This document shows, in pieces, positions 1 through 8,113 of a stretch of 53,242 nucleotides of DNA (its first letter is position 1; each line of letters opens with the position of its first letter). Made by a program: the position numbers and the translations under genes. Below the pieces are notes generated by a model that saw nothing but the letters and a program-made list of their open reading frames with translations, had not been told where the DNA came from and ran no database searches. This DNA is from a virus. Location of the stretch: the IMG/VR virus record IMGVR_UViG_3300035682_000049, positions 1 through 53,242 of that record. One strand, written 5' to 3'.

Positions 1-1540
1 CTGTCTCCTCAATAGCATGTGTCATCAAACCTGTATCTGCACCGCCCTCAAACTTAGTGCGATACCACGCAGGTACTATTTCTTCTTCTGTAAACCCTTC
101 TTTCTGATAAAGTTTAAACAACTTCTTATCCGCATTTTCTGCCTTCATCTCGTAGTCAAACAATTGGCAAGAGAAACAAGCTTGGATGTTGATTCCATAA
201 TCTAACAACCACTCTAAGTCTGCATTGAAGAAATGACCAACAACTCGTTTACGCCTAAACTTAATTTCTTTGATCTCTTCGGCATCTTTGTATTTAAAGA
301 CACCACCAAGAAAGAACATGTTTAGAAGTTTAAGAGTTTTGTCGGGTAACTGCCTTGCTCTGCTAGTAGCAAAACCGGGAGTCATCTCACCCCCAGCCTC
401 GTGAAACTTGATACCAAGTGCTTTCTTCTCGTACCAAGAAATCTGCATAGTTCGCATGTAAGCATTTTTATTAATAGGATGCTTTCCATGCCACTCTGCA
501 TCTACTGCAATCAAGCTGTCTCTCTTGTCCTCGTCCTTCTCAATGCTGATGAGTTGTTGTAATAAATCCCAATGGTTGTCCACCACTCTATGATCTATTA
601 CTTCTGAAGCTCCAATCGTTACTCCCTTAGTTAAAGCGATGAAACGAGATATTCCGTTTTCTAACTGCCTACCCGCAGATTGATCTCGAAGCACTTGTCT
701 AGGGTGAACTACAGTCATGACCTGTGCTTCTTTCCAATGCTGCTCTTGGTCTCTAGCAGTAAAGGCAACATTGTAGCGTAGTTTTTCTACTCTACCTTCC
801 ATCTCGCCTACACCCGCCGTACCTCCAAGCAAAGCTTTACTAACATCGGCACCTAGACAAAGAATGTACTTGGGCTGCACAATCTTTATCTCTTGATAGA
901 GCAGATGCATACAGTCTTTAATCCAGACTGCTTTCAATGTAGTTTTGTAATCTGGAGGACAAAATTTAACTAAATTCGTTACATAAAATTTAGTTAAATT
1001 AAAAGCTTTTAACTTACGGAATGTTTCAATCAATAAGGAACCATCTGCACCCGCCATGCACCTCCTTCTTTTGACCTCTTCACCCCAAGGATTACGACTG
1101 ATGATCATTACATCTGCGGGCACCGGCCCGCTAGGATCAATTGATCCTAACAAATGGCCTAGTACAAATTCTGCTTCTTTATACTGATGAGGTCCAACTT
1201 CTACATCTAAAGTAAAAGGAGAAACTCGTAATGATTCACGGATTAAACCCATTAATTCATTACTGTATTCCAACCTCTTTGCTTTAGTTTTTTCACCATC
1301 AGCATTTGTTATCGTTTCTTCAACCAGCTTGGATTCGATGTCCCCTAGACCTAATACATGTCTAAGAAACGCAGAGTTAGAAGGTAAAGGAGGCAAGCCG
1401 GGAGCTGCTAAAGGGAATACAGCTCCGCCTAATTGCACTTCATGCAATCGTTTTTTATACACCATCTCAACTGCTGCAGAAGAAGTTTTAACCGCTGGAG
1501 TAATTCCACCTCCTCCCGCTATCTTTATCTTTCGTGCCAT
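1..1540 (-). CDS. Family A-type DNA polymerase, N-terminal part: uracil-DNA glycosylase-like plus 3'-5' exonuclease domains (partial)
   Basis: The frame is open from an ATG at 1538-1540 (SD AGAGGT) to the left edge, giving about 513 residues; the C-terminus lies outside the window. Residues about 138-285 look like a family 4 uracil-DNA glycosylase: ISRNPWGEE, MAGADGSLL, TNLVKFCPP, ILCLGADVSKALLG and VVHPRQVLRD fall in the usual order. From about 340 a DnaQ-like exonuclease begins (AVDAEW with the DxE pair, later GHFFNADLEWLL). In phage proteins this order is usually followed by a family A polymerase core, which is inferred here because it is cut off. The first gene position of a primase-helicase operon supports a replicative role. 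The canonical UDG motif GEAPG is altered to SRNPWG, so glycosylase activity may be lost and the domain may only bind DNA or uracil. Confidence 0.82.
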   Translation of the reverse strand, partial: MARKIKIAGGGGITPAVKTSSAAVEMVYKKRLHEVQLGGAVFPLAAPGLPPLPSNSAFLRHVLGLGDIESKLVEETITNADGEKTKAKRLEYSNELMGLIRESLRVSPFTLDVEVGPHQYKEAEFVLGHLLGSIDPSGPVPADVMIISRNPWGEEVKRRRCMAGADGSLLIETFRKLKAFNLTKFYVTNLVKFCPPDYKTTLKAVWIKDCMHLLYQEIKIVQPKYILCLGADVSKALLGGTAGVGEMEGRVEKLRYNVAFTARDQEQHWKEAQVMTVVHPRQVLRDQSAGRQLENGISRFIALTKGVTIGASEVIDHRVVDNHWDLLQQLISIEKDEDKRDSLIAVDAEWHGKHPINKNAYMRTMQISWYEKKALGIKFHEAGGEMTPGFATSRARQLPDKTLKLLNMFFLGGVFKYKDAEEIKEIKFRRKRVVGHFFNADLEWLLDYGINIQACFSCQLFDYEMKAENADKKLFKLYQKEGFTEEEIVPAWYRTKFEGGADTGLMTHAIEET

Positions 1541-1542
1541 TT

Positions 1543-2625
1543 CTACCTCTTTTTCCAAGAAATAATTACACCTTTATCACCAGCTTGCTTCGTAATATAT
1601 TCACGAAGCATTGTGCGGGCTAAGGAACCAGGGTCGGTTCCCTCTGGAAGTTGCACGCTGCAAAATCCGGATTTTAACCGCTCATTTAAATCAGCTTCGA
1701 TTTCGTTAACCTTTAACGCAAGCTTGTCTTTAACATCTGGATCAAACAGCAACACTCCAGAGTAATCTTTGAAATGCTGTCTAAAGAGAGTTTGTTGTTC
1801 ATTTGTTAAAGTTGCACCTAAGGTGCATACAGCTTGAGGTCCCACTCGCCACACATCTGTTACCCCCTCGACAATAATACCTACTTCATACTGGGAAGCA
1901 TTCCCAAGGTTGTAAAGAATATTTCGTCTAGGTGTTCCAGGTGCTGTGTAATACTTAGGCAAGCTAGATTTCTTCCAATCCGTCTCGAAAGCAGCTCTAG
2001 CTTGCCACCCCACCATCTGCTTGTCATGGTAGATAGGAATGATTAAACGATTCCTACATATGTACCGGTCACTAGTGTGACACCAATGCACATTGTAAAA
2101 CCGACCAATCTTATCTGGGTCAAATCCTCGTCCGGCTAGGTACACATTGGCTTCATGTGTGCTTGGAAGCTTATCAATCCTAGTGACTTCACCGGGCCAG
2201 CTTGTCCTTATTTTTGAAACATCAACTGTTCGTCCTTCACGCAGCTGAGCTTTGCGAAGATCTACTAAATGACGGCCCACCAGCATCTGCTCTAACTCCT
2301 CATAAATATGAGCAGTTTTAAGCGACAGCGGACAACCTCCATTAAAACAAGTAGCAAGATGAAGCTGAGGTTTCCCCCATTGATTTTCAGATCCGTAGCA
2401 ATGGTTAATATAACAACGAAACCTTGTATCGTTGCAGAAGGGACAACACACTGCGTAATACTCGCCAGCATGTATAATCACTTCTTTTGGTTTACCTGTA
2501 ATTAAATCAATGCTTGTCTTTCGTATTTGCTTCTCTCCCACTTGCGAGATACGCACATTACCAAACACGGCTTTGCACCTACGAAATAAAGCTCGATTTA
2601 AAGCATTTTTCTCGTCATTGTTCAT
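1543..2625 (-). CDS. DNA primase with zinc-binding and TOPRIM domains
   Basis: A 360-residue DnaG-type primase, expected to make RNA primers on the lagging strand. The N-terminal zinc-binding region has Cys at about 60, 61, 64, 71, 76, 93 and 98 (CPFC, CYINHC, CFNGGC). A TOPRIM domain carries the conserved glutamate in IVEGVTDVW (about 251-259) and the acidic pair in LLFDPDVKD (about 292-300). No helicase domain is fused; the separate DnaB-like gene directly upstream in the operon (17 bp away) fills that role. The ATG is preceded by GAGGAG. It is shorter than bacterial DnaG, as usual for phage primases. Confidence 0.85.
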   Translation of the reverse strand: MNNDEKNALNRALFRRCKAVFGNVRISQVGEKQIRKTSIDLITGKPKEVIIHAGEYYAVCCPFCNDTRFRCYINHCYGSENQWGKPQLHLATCFNGGCPLSLKTAHIYEELEQMLVGRHLVDLRKAQLREGRTVDVSKIRTSWPGEVTRIDKLPSTHEANVYLAGRGFDPDKIGRFYNVHWCHTSDRYICRNRLIIPIYHDKQMVGWQARAAFETDWKKSSLPKYYTAPGTPRRNILYNLGNASQYEVGIIVEGVTDVWRVGPQAVCTLGATLTNEQQTLFRQHFKDYSGVLLFDPDVKDKLALKVNEIEADLNERLKSGFCSVQLPEGTDPGSLARTMLREYITKQAGDKGVIISWKKR

Positions 2626-2642
2626 TGGCTCCTCGTTAGTGT

Positions 2643-4319
2643 TTAACTTTCATCTACAATTATGTTTGAAGTATCGGACGGAGCAGGAGTAGCACTTGCG
2701 TGATCTTCGTTATCAGCAAAATGATCAAAAGAAGAATCATTTACATTTGCACCCACAGATTTCATTGTGGACTTCTCCACAATTTGCCCACGGCTATCTA
2801 TGTGATAGTTGTTAAGCCCTACCACTGAGTTGTACTCGCCATCTACACGGATAATGCTTGGAGGCACTCGCCGGAAACGACGATGCTTCGTACAGGCAAT
2901 TTGGCCCATCGAGTCTGAATTTAAATTACCTATTACAAAAGAAAAATCTAAATTCTCACCAAAGCTTTTACTGCCTTTTGCATCAGTATGATGCAAAGTT
3001 TTTGTAGGACTTAACATTGAGTTAGCTGCACCGCTAAGCTGATGTAATACAACAGTATGGCAGCTAAATGGTTTACTGATCTCTCTAACAATCCGTGCTA
3101 CTGCATTTTGATATGTTTTGTGATCTTCTTGCCGTCCGCTCTCTTGCTGTTTTAGAGTGGTATCTCTATCCACCATCAACCCAAGATAATCGATGATCAC
3201 ATTACGCACATAGCAAGAAGGGCCACGAGTACGCAACTCTAACTTAATCCGCTGCACAATCTCATCGATCCCATTACTACCCGCAGTTGGATAATCTTTG
3301 TCGCTACCTGAAAAATCTAAACACAGCGTGTGGCCGTTCAACCAAGTTATGGCATTCTCCACACGAACTCGTTCTGGTTCAAATACCCCATCTTTGATTT
3401 CTTGTGCAAATATCTTACGTTCGTAATCTAATGGGGTTTCTGGATCGTTTAACAAAGAATCTAGCCCTTCCATGCCCATCTTATCTAAGCTGGCCCGATT
3501 CACCCTTGCTGCATACATTAACGCACGATGCAGAATCTCGGGTGCCTTAGCTGCTTCGTAAGTAACCAGCACAGAAATCCCATGCCTACCTTCGCTATTC
3601 TCTAACTTCTCTTCATAGGATTGCTTTGCAGCTTCGCACCACAGCATGACTGCTAAGGTAGTTTTACAAGTACCATAAGGTGCCATGATGCCATAAACTT
3701 CGCCTTCCGCACTACCACCCCCAAGATACTTGTCTAAGAAACCAAGCCCTGTTGTGCGAATAATCCTAGGGTCACGTTTGTCCCAGCCAGTTTCAAAAGT
3801 AAGAGCCGCCTTATCTTTAATGCCCATTGTCTTGAGCATTTCTAATTCAAGCAGCGTCTTTTGCAAAACAAAAGGTAGGTCTTCTATTTCTCCGTTTTTG
3901 TGAAGAGCTAGTTTTAAATTGTCAGACTGTGCAAACATTAAAAAACGTTTGCCCGCTCTAAGTGCAAATTTCTCTAGCCACTTAGTGTGCACATCTTCCC
4001 CATCTAATGTGTCCGGATCGGCCGCATAAGACAGAAAATCCTCAAGATCTAAACGGCTAGCCTCTGAAATGATTTCAGAATCTTGCTCAAGCATAGATTC
4101 TAAGTCTGCCCATATTTCGGTAAAACTGGGTAGACAATTGTTTTCTTTATGAAAGTCTAATAAAACCCGATAAAGCAATTGATAGCTTTCATCGGCAAAA
4201 TGAGCGACAGTCAGTTTACTTTTAAAATGAGAAAATATTGTTTCATTCTGCATTAGAATTGTAACAAATAATCGCAAGTGAGCAGCTGACAGCCGACCTT
4301 GTTTTCGGTCGCTTGGCAT
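2643..4319 (-). CDS. Replicative DNA helicase, DnaB-like (RecA fold)
   Basis: A 558-residue protein with an N-terminal helical domain followed by a RecA-type ATPase. The P-loop is APYGTCKTT (about 213-221), where Cys replaces the more usual Gly or Ser, and Walker B is VIIDYLGLM (about 374-382). A downstream segment with VVLHQLSG and KTLHHTDAKGSKSFGENLDF resembles the DnaB H4 and arginine-finger region. The likely role is 5'-3' unwinding at the phage fork with the adjacent primase. Two in-frame starts lie upstream (GTG at 4335 and ATG at 4323), but the SD AAAGGA is best spaced for the ATG at 4317-4319, which I chose. Confidence 0.82.
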   Translation of the reverse strand: MPSDRKQGRLSAAHLRLFVTILMQNETIFSHFKSKLTVAHFADESYQLLYRVLLDFHKENNCLPSFTEIWADLESMLEQDSEIISEASRLDLEDFLSYAADPDTLDGEDVHTKWLEKFALRAGKRFLMFAQSDNLKLALHKNGEIEDLPFVLQKTLLELEMLKTMGIKDKAALTFETGWDKRDPRIIRTTGLGFLDKYLGGGSAEGEVYGIMAPYGTCKTTLAVMLWCEAAKQSYEEKLENSEGRHGISVLVTYEAAKAPEILHRALMYAARVNRASLDKMGMEGLDSLLNDPETPLDYERKIFAQEIKDGVFEPERVRVENAITWLNGHTLCLDFSGSDKDYPTAGSNGIDEIVQRIKLELRTRGPSCYVRNVIIDYLGLMVDRDTTLKQQESGRQEDHKTYQNAVARIVREISKPFSCHTVVLHQLSGAANSMLSPTKTLHHTDAKGSKSFGENLDFSFVIGNLNSDSMGQIACTKHRRFRRVPPSIIRVDGEYNSVVGLNNYHIDSRGQIVEKSTMKSVGANVNDSSFDHFADNEDHASATPAPSDTSNIIVDES

Positions 4320-4349
4320 GTGCATCCTTTCTCGCACAGAAGTACATCG

Positions 4350-5117
4350 TTAACACCTTGCAGCTGAAACTATCTCAGCTGCCGCTACACGAAAATCCAA
4401 CGGAACTAATTTCCCCAACACCGCTGTATACAGTTGGGGAAAGAGAGTGTAATCCATTGCCGCTAAAAATTCAAACTGCTTTGCTACTTTATTTAATTTT
4501 TCAATATGTGGATCTGTTTTTGGCAGACTTTCGCAAGTAGAAGTTGCAATGCAGTATTTAAATAAAGGAGACAATTCTAATCTAGGGTCAATCAATGCGT
4601 AATATACGGATAAACTAAGTGGATACCCATTTCCTTTTTTAAAGATAACAATTGCAGTTTTGATCCTTTGGCTTTCCGCAATGAACTGACAGCGTAAATC
4701 ATTTTCTGCTTTTTTTAAAAAATCAATAACTAGTTCTATAGTGTTAGGTGCTGCCAACTGGCCTAAAGCAGGCACAGTCAATGCACTACCACGCAATATG
4801 TAAAAAAGAACACGAACATAATGAATAGGGTTTAACTGATTCATTTGCTCAATCTTTTTGTACATAGCTTGCCATTGATTTGTGGTTTTTCTTTCTTCTG
4901 GTGTGTCAAACTTAGACTTACCATCTAAGCTTGAAGCAGGCTGATAAGAAACCGCAAATTCACCTTGGCGAAACCGGTCTAAAACTTGTCTCTCTTGTAT
5001 ATAAGTGTCTTTAAACAATTGTACTTCTGTCGTTAACCCTGTAGCCTCGTTACCCGATGAAGCTCGAGAATTTGCACCGGGGATAGGAGAGCGACTAAAT
5101 TTATATTCGTTTTCCAT
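4350..5117 (-). CDS. Unknown protein between the two helicases
   Basis: A 255-residue soluble protein with no motif that I recognise. The N-terminal 60 residues look disordered (Ser/Gly/Thr rich); the rest is mixed helical, with no Cys cluster or P-loop. The start was placed at the internal ATG (MENEYKF) because AAAGGA sits 6 bp upstream; an upstream extension to 5183 would overlap the helicase gene by 83 bp with no SD. It overlaps the end of the SF2 helicase gene by 17 bp, so the two are probably co-translated. Its position between two helicases suggests a replication or recombination accessory role such as a loader or ssDNA-binding partner, but nothing in the sequence proves this. Confidence 0.75.
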   Translation of the reverse strand: MENEYKFSRSPIPGANSRASSGNEATGLTTEVQLFKDTYIQERQVLDRFRQGEFAVSYQPASSLDGKSKFDTPEERKTTNQWQAMYKKIEQMNQLNPIHYVRVLFYILRGSALTVPALGQLAAPNTIELVIDFLKKAENDLRCQFIAESQRIKTAIVIFKKGNGYPLSLSVYYALIDPRLELSPLFKYCIATSTCESLPKTDPHIEKLNKVAKQFEFLAAMDYTLFPQLYTAVLGKLVPLDFRVAAAEIVSAARC

Positions 5118-6603
5118 TGTATTCCTTTTGTAATCCCGAAGATGGAAAAGATTGTTCCCAGTTATTAAGTGCATAAGAAGCACAGCGGTTTTTTGCTCGT
5201 GTTTTAAATGTGTAATTAAACTGATCTAGGTAATCATGGACTTGCCCATAAGGTTTGTCCGCTGAAATTCTAGATACTCTACCAGGAATTTGAATGTCGT
5301 TAATAGGGCTACCGCCACCATCTGCCCTAATTAGAACAGCCAAACTGTTAAAGGAAACCCCAACATTCCATACAGTAGTGCATATGACTTTTTTAAGTAT
5401 TCCCTTTTCAAAGTCTTGTGTCAGTTTTTGCCTTCTGTTTAAATCCATTAAAGGCTCATCTGCTTTGCAGAAACCTCCACGAGCATAGTGTGCCCGATCC
5501 ATCTGACTTAACCCATTCTCCATGTATACTAAAGTAAAGTTTGGTAACTGTTTCTTTAGGTTAAAAGCATGTTCTATCGTCTCTACTGTAATTAATACCT
5601 GCGTATCGTCGTCATAGCGTTTAGCATCTTCTGCTATTCTTCGATTACGATACTCGTTACACCAAATACCCTGCCGTTTCTTTTTTACATCTTCTGCGTC
5701 CATACATGGATCTTGATCCATCACCACAGAAGTCCATTGGACTTTAATAGGAACCACCATGCTGGCAGACTGTGCTTGTGCGTAATTTACTTTAAAAATG
5801 ACAGGACCAAACATGCCTAAGTTTCTAAAGTCTTTACCATCCCAACGAAGATCATGCGATGCAGACAACCCAAAATTACGACTGTTCTGCCACCTTGCCA
5901 ACTCACCAGAAGCTTTGTCCGCAGAAAGCTCATGACACTCATCCCCGATAAGGATATCCGCAGTAGCTGGGCTATGATGTAAGGAACCAACTGTATAACA
6001 CATCACCCGCTTGCCCCGAACATTCTTAGTTCCACCTACAATGCCAACATCTCCTACCATCTGGCACAGCTCTGGGTAAATACGATCTCGTAATACAGAT
6101 ACCCGCTTGGTAACCACATCAATTTTTGTTCTTGGCAACAAAGAGGCAACTAACCCAATCATGAAAGATTTACCGAAGCCGGGAGGGCAATCAAAACGAC
6201 CGCAGCGGTTTGCTAAAACTTTATCCAGAAATTCCTTTTGATTTGCTCTAAGCTTATATTTGTTAATGTTCTGCCATTGTGGTTCTAACTTTTTAGGATC
6301 CATAGGGGATAGATCTTTAAATTGCACATCATATCCAGCTTGGGTAAGCGTGCTACGCAGCAGTTTCCAAAACCCATAGAAAGTCACAATGCGTTGTTTG
6401 TAATCGATATCCATAAGTGTGTGTTCTTGTACTTCTAATACAGAAAGACCTTGTTGCTTTCGCTCTTTTGCCTCGTAACCAAAATAACATTTTCGTTCTG
6501 TAAAACTTAAAACTGGCTTGAGCAACTCAAGCATGCTATCTGTCGTTGGGTCTAGATAAAGTGTATTCCCAGTCTTATATAATGTGACAATTTGTTTGTC
6601 CAT
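5101..6603 (-). CDS. SF2 DNA helicase, UvsW-like
   Basis: A 500-residue superfamily 2 helicase. Visible motifs: Walker A CPPGFGKS (139-146), motif II DECH (221-224) as a DEAH-box variant, motif III-like GLSASHD (245-251), motif V-like TTVWNVGVSF (409-418), and motif VI QIPGRVSR (438-445) with two arginine-finger candidates. T4 UvsW and related proteins of this layout process branched DNA and R-loops. The N-terminal 120 residues precede the ATPase and would hold the substrate-binding domain. The SD AAGGAG lies about 10 bp from the ATG, a rather long spacing. It is the first gene after a 123-bp intergenic gap. Confidence 0.85.
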   Translation of the reverse strand: MDKQIVTLYKTGNTLYLDPTTDSMLELLKPVLSFTERKCYFGYEAKERKQQGLSVLEVQEHTLMDIDYKQRIVTFYGFWKLLRSTLTQAGYDVQFKDLSPMDPKKLEPQWQNINKYKLRANQKEFLDKVLANRCGRFDCPPGFGKSFMIGLVASLLPRTKIDVVTKRVSVLRDRIYPELCQMVGDVGIVGGTKNVRGKRVMCYTVGSLHHSPATADILIGDECHELSADKASGELARWQNSRNFGLSASHDLRWDGKDFRNLGMFGPVIFKVNYAQAQSASMVVPIKVQWTSVVMDQDPCMDAEDVKKKRQGIWCNEYRNRRIAEDAKRYDDDTQVLITVETIEHAFNLKKQLPNFTLVYMENGLSQMDRAHYARGGFCKADEPLMDLNRRQKLTQDFEKGILKKVICTTVWNVGVSFNSLAVLIRADGGGSPINDIQIPGRVSRISADKPYGQVHDYLDQFNYTFKTRAKNRCASYALNNWEQSFPSSGLQKEYNGKRI

Positions 6604-6686
6604 TTACACTGACTCCTTCTTGCATTTTTGGATTAATTGATTAGAATGCAGCTGTGGGTTGGCGAAGCATCGCACCCGCTACACTT

Positions 6687-6724
6687 ACCATCGGCTGGGC
6701 ACCGCACCTAGCCGATGGTTTTTT
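6687..6724 (+). terminator. Plus-strand intrinsic terminator candidate
   Basis: A perfect 10-bp inverted repeat (ACCATCGGCT and AGCCGATGGT, loop of 13) is followed on the plus strand by six T. The neighbouring genes are all on the minus strand, where no T tract follows, so it would stop antisense transcription entering the operon from the left. A weaker hairpin (GGGT, TG bulge, GCGA, loop AGCA, TCGCACCC) lies just left of it at about 6657-6676. Together these fill most of the 123-bp gap between 6603 and 6727. Confidence 0.6.
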
Positions 6725-6726
6725 AA

Positions 6727-7221
6727 TTAATCCATAGTATTATTTTGAGATTGTCTTCGTGGATGTATGTTCACAATTTCGTAATGTCCATATTTACCAG
6801 GCTGCCACGGAGACAACCCTTTATACTTACCTGCAATTTGCATCAATGCCCAGAAATCTTGATCGTCTATTTCAGACGGTACTACACAGTTTATTACAAC
6901 AGTTTGATTAGCCATGATTGATTCATGCAAAGACCAACGCTCTCGCCCATTAGCAGATTTCTGGTAGAAACAACGAGTTAGACATTTGTCTTTAATCTCC
7001 GCATCAAGCCCTATATCCCAACAGATATGCTTAACGGCTTCTTGATGCCTACCTAACATCTCTGCAGCTAACTTCATGTTTGCATGATGCCATGTAGCTA
7101 AAAACAAAATCTTACCATCTCGACCAGGACTTCGTTGGAACCGAAAACGACCTGTCTTCTTTTCTTTTTCATTCCCCAAACTAGGGGTGGTGAAACGAAT
7201 TCTTACAGATAATTCACGCAC
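6727..7221 (-). CDS. Unknown protein, GTG start
   Basis: A 164-residue soluble protein; I do not recognise the family. It is basic at the N-terminus and has the distinctive stretch FWALMQIAGKYKGLSPWQP near residue 125, rich in aromatic residues. The start is a GTG at 7219-7221 with GGAG 8 bp upstream; that SD overlaps the stop of the preceding gene, so the pair is probably translationally coupled. It sits between the SbcCD-type nuclease genes and the helicases, so a DNA-processing accessory role is possible but not shown. Confidence 0.8.
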   Translation of the reverse strand: MRELSVRIRFTTPSLGNEKEKKTGRFRFQRSPGRDGKILFLATWHHANMKLAAEMLGRHQEAVKHICWDIGLDAEIKDKCLTRCFYQKSANGRERWSLHESIMANQTVVINCVVPSEIDDQDFWALMQIAGKYKGLSPWQPGKYGHYEIVNIHPRRQSQNNTMD

Positions 7222-7223
7222 AG

Positions 7224-8105
7224 CTATTCTCCAAATTGCTTTAAAAAACTGTCTTTGACTAACTTATTGCTAAAAAATATTCGAGGATCAAACTCAGCAT
7301 GCTTCACGCTTCCGGATAACCAGTTACGTGCTATAAAATGCAATAACCGCTTACAAGTTCGATACACCTCTTTCTTGTCCGTAACATCGCAAGGAATGTC
7401 TAGTAAGAGAGGGCTATCCGCTGGCAGAGCTTTTACAGCTTCAACCAATAGCCGAGCCCTATCTTGTTTAGCATCAAGTTCTGCTGTCTTTTTCCTTATG
7501 CGTAAATTCCAAAACTTAGAGAACTTAGCAAAAGGCATTAAACCAAAATGACTGTTTAACCGAGTCAGCCTATTGGGATGCTTTACATTAAAGTACCAGC
7601 GAGGATCTACTATTGAAGCAAGTATATCCAGCACTAGATCGGTGTGTTGCTCTATCTTTAAAAATTGCCAGAAAGGATAAGTAATATGCTGCGGATACCA
7701 GTGCTGCAGTCTATCTTGTATTTTTGGAGAGGAGTCATAAAGCTGTTCTTGCTTTACCTCTAGTAATAAAAAATTACGATAGCTTGTGCTGTCTATGTGA
7801 TGCCAAGTATGTGGCAGATTATCATGCGGATTCAGCACAGAAATACAATTTAACAACTGCAAACTTGAATTATGATACCTACGGCATATCCGAGGAGAAC
7901 CCACTAATAAATTACCTTTTATCTCCTTGTTAATCAAAGCTAGGTACAAGGAGATAATGACTTTATAATTCTGAGGTACTGCAATCACACGATAGGTCGT
8001 TGCCAGCAGTTTACTTGGGCGATACTTTCCAATTACCTGTGTAGGTATACCTTCTGGAGTGTTTACCCAAGTAGTGCCATCGTGATCTATGTGAATACAG
8101 GTCAT
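7224..8105 (-). CDS. Unknown protein downstream of SbcC
   Basis: A 293-residue protein without recognised motifs, rich in Leu, Arg and Trp and apparently helical. Two starts compete: the ATG at 8103-8105 used here, and a tandem TTG at 8118-8120 that overlaps the SbcC stop and has GAAGGG upstream. The second would add five residues. It is co-transcribed with the recombination genes. The C-terminal half has scattered Cys but no zinc-finger spacing. Confidence 0.75.
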   Translation of the reverse strand: MTCIHIDHDGTTWVNTPEGIPTQVIGKYRPSKLLATTYRVIAVPQNYKVIISLYLALINKEIKGNLLVGSPRICRRYHNSSLQLLNCISVLNPHDNLPHTWHHIDSTSYRNFLLLEVKQEQLYDSSPKIQDRLQHWYPQHITYPFWQFLKIEQHTDLVLDILASIVDPRWYFNVKHPNRLTRLNSHFGLMPFAKFSKFWNLRIRKKTAELDAKQDRARLLVEAVKALPADSPLLLDIPCDVTDKKEVYRTCKRLLHFIARNWLSGSVKHAEFDPRIFFSNKLVKDSFLKQFGE

Positions 8106-8113
8106 AAATTGTC

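Noticed and set aside
6640-6726. tRNA-like element in the gap before the SF2 helicase
   Set aside because: Two hairpins are present, but there is no T-loop, acceptor stem or anticodon arm.
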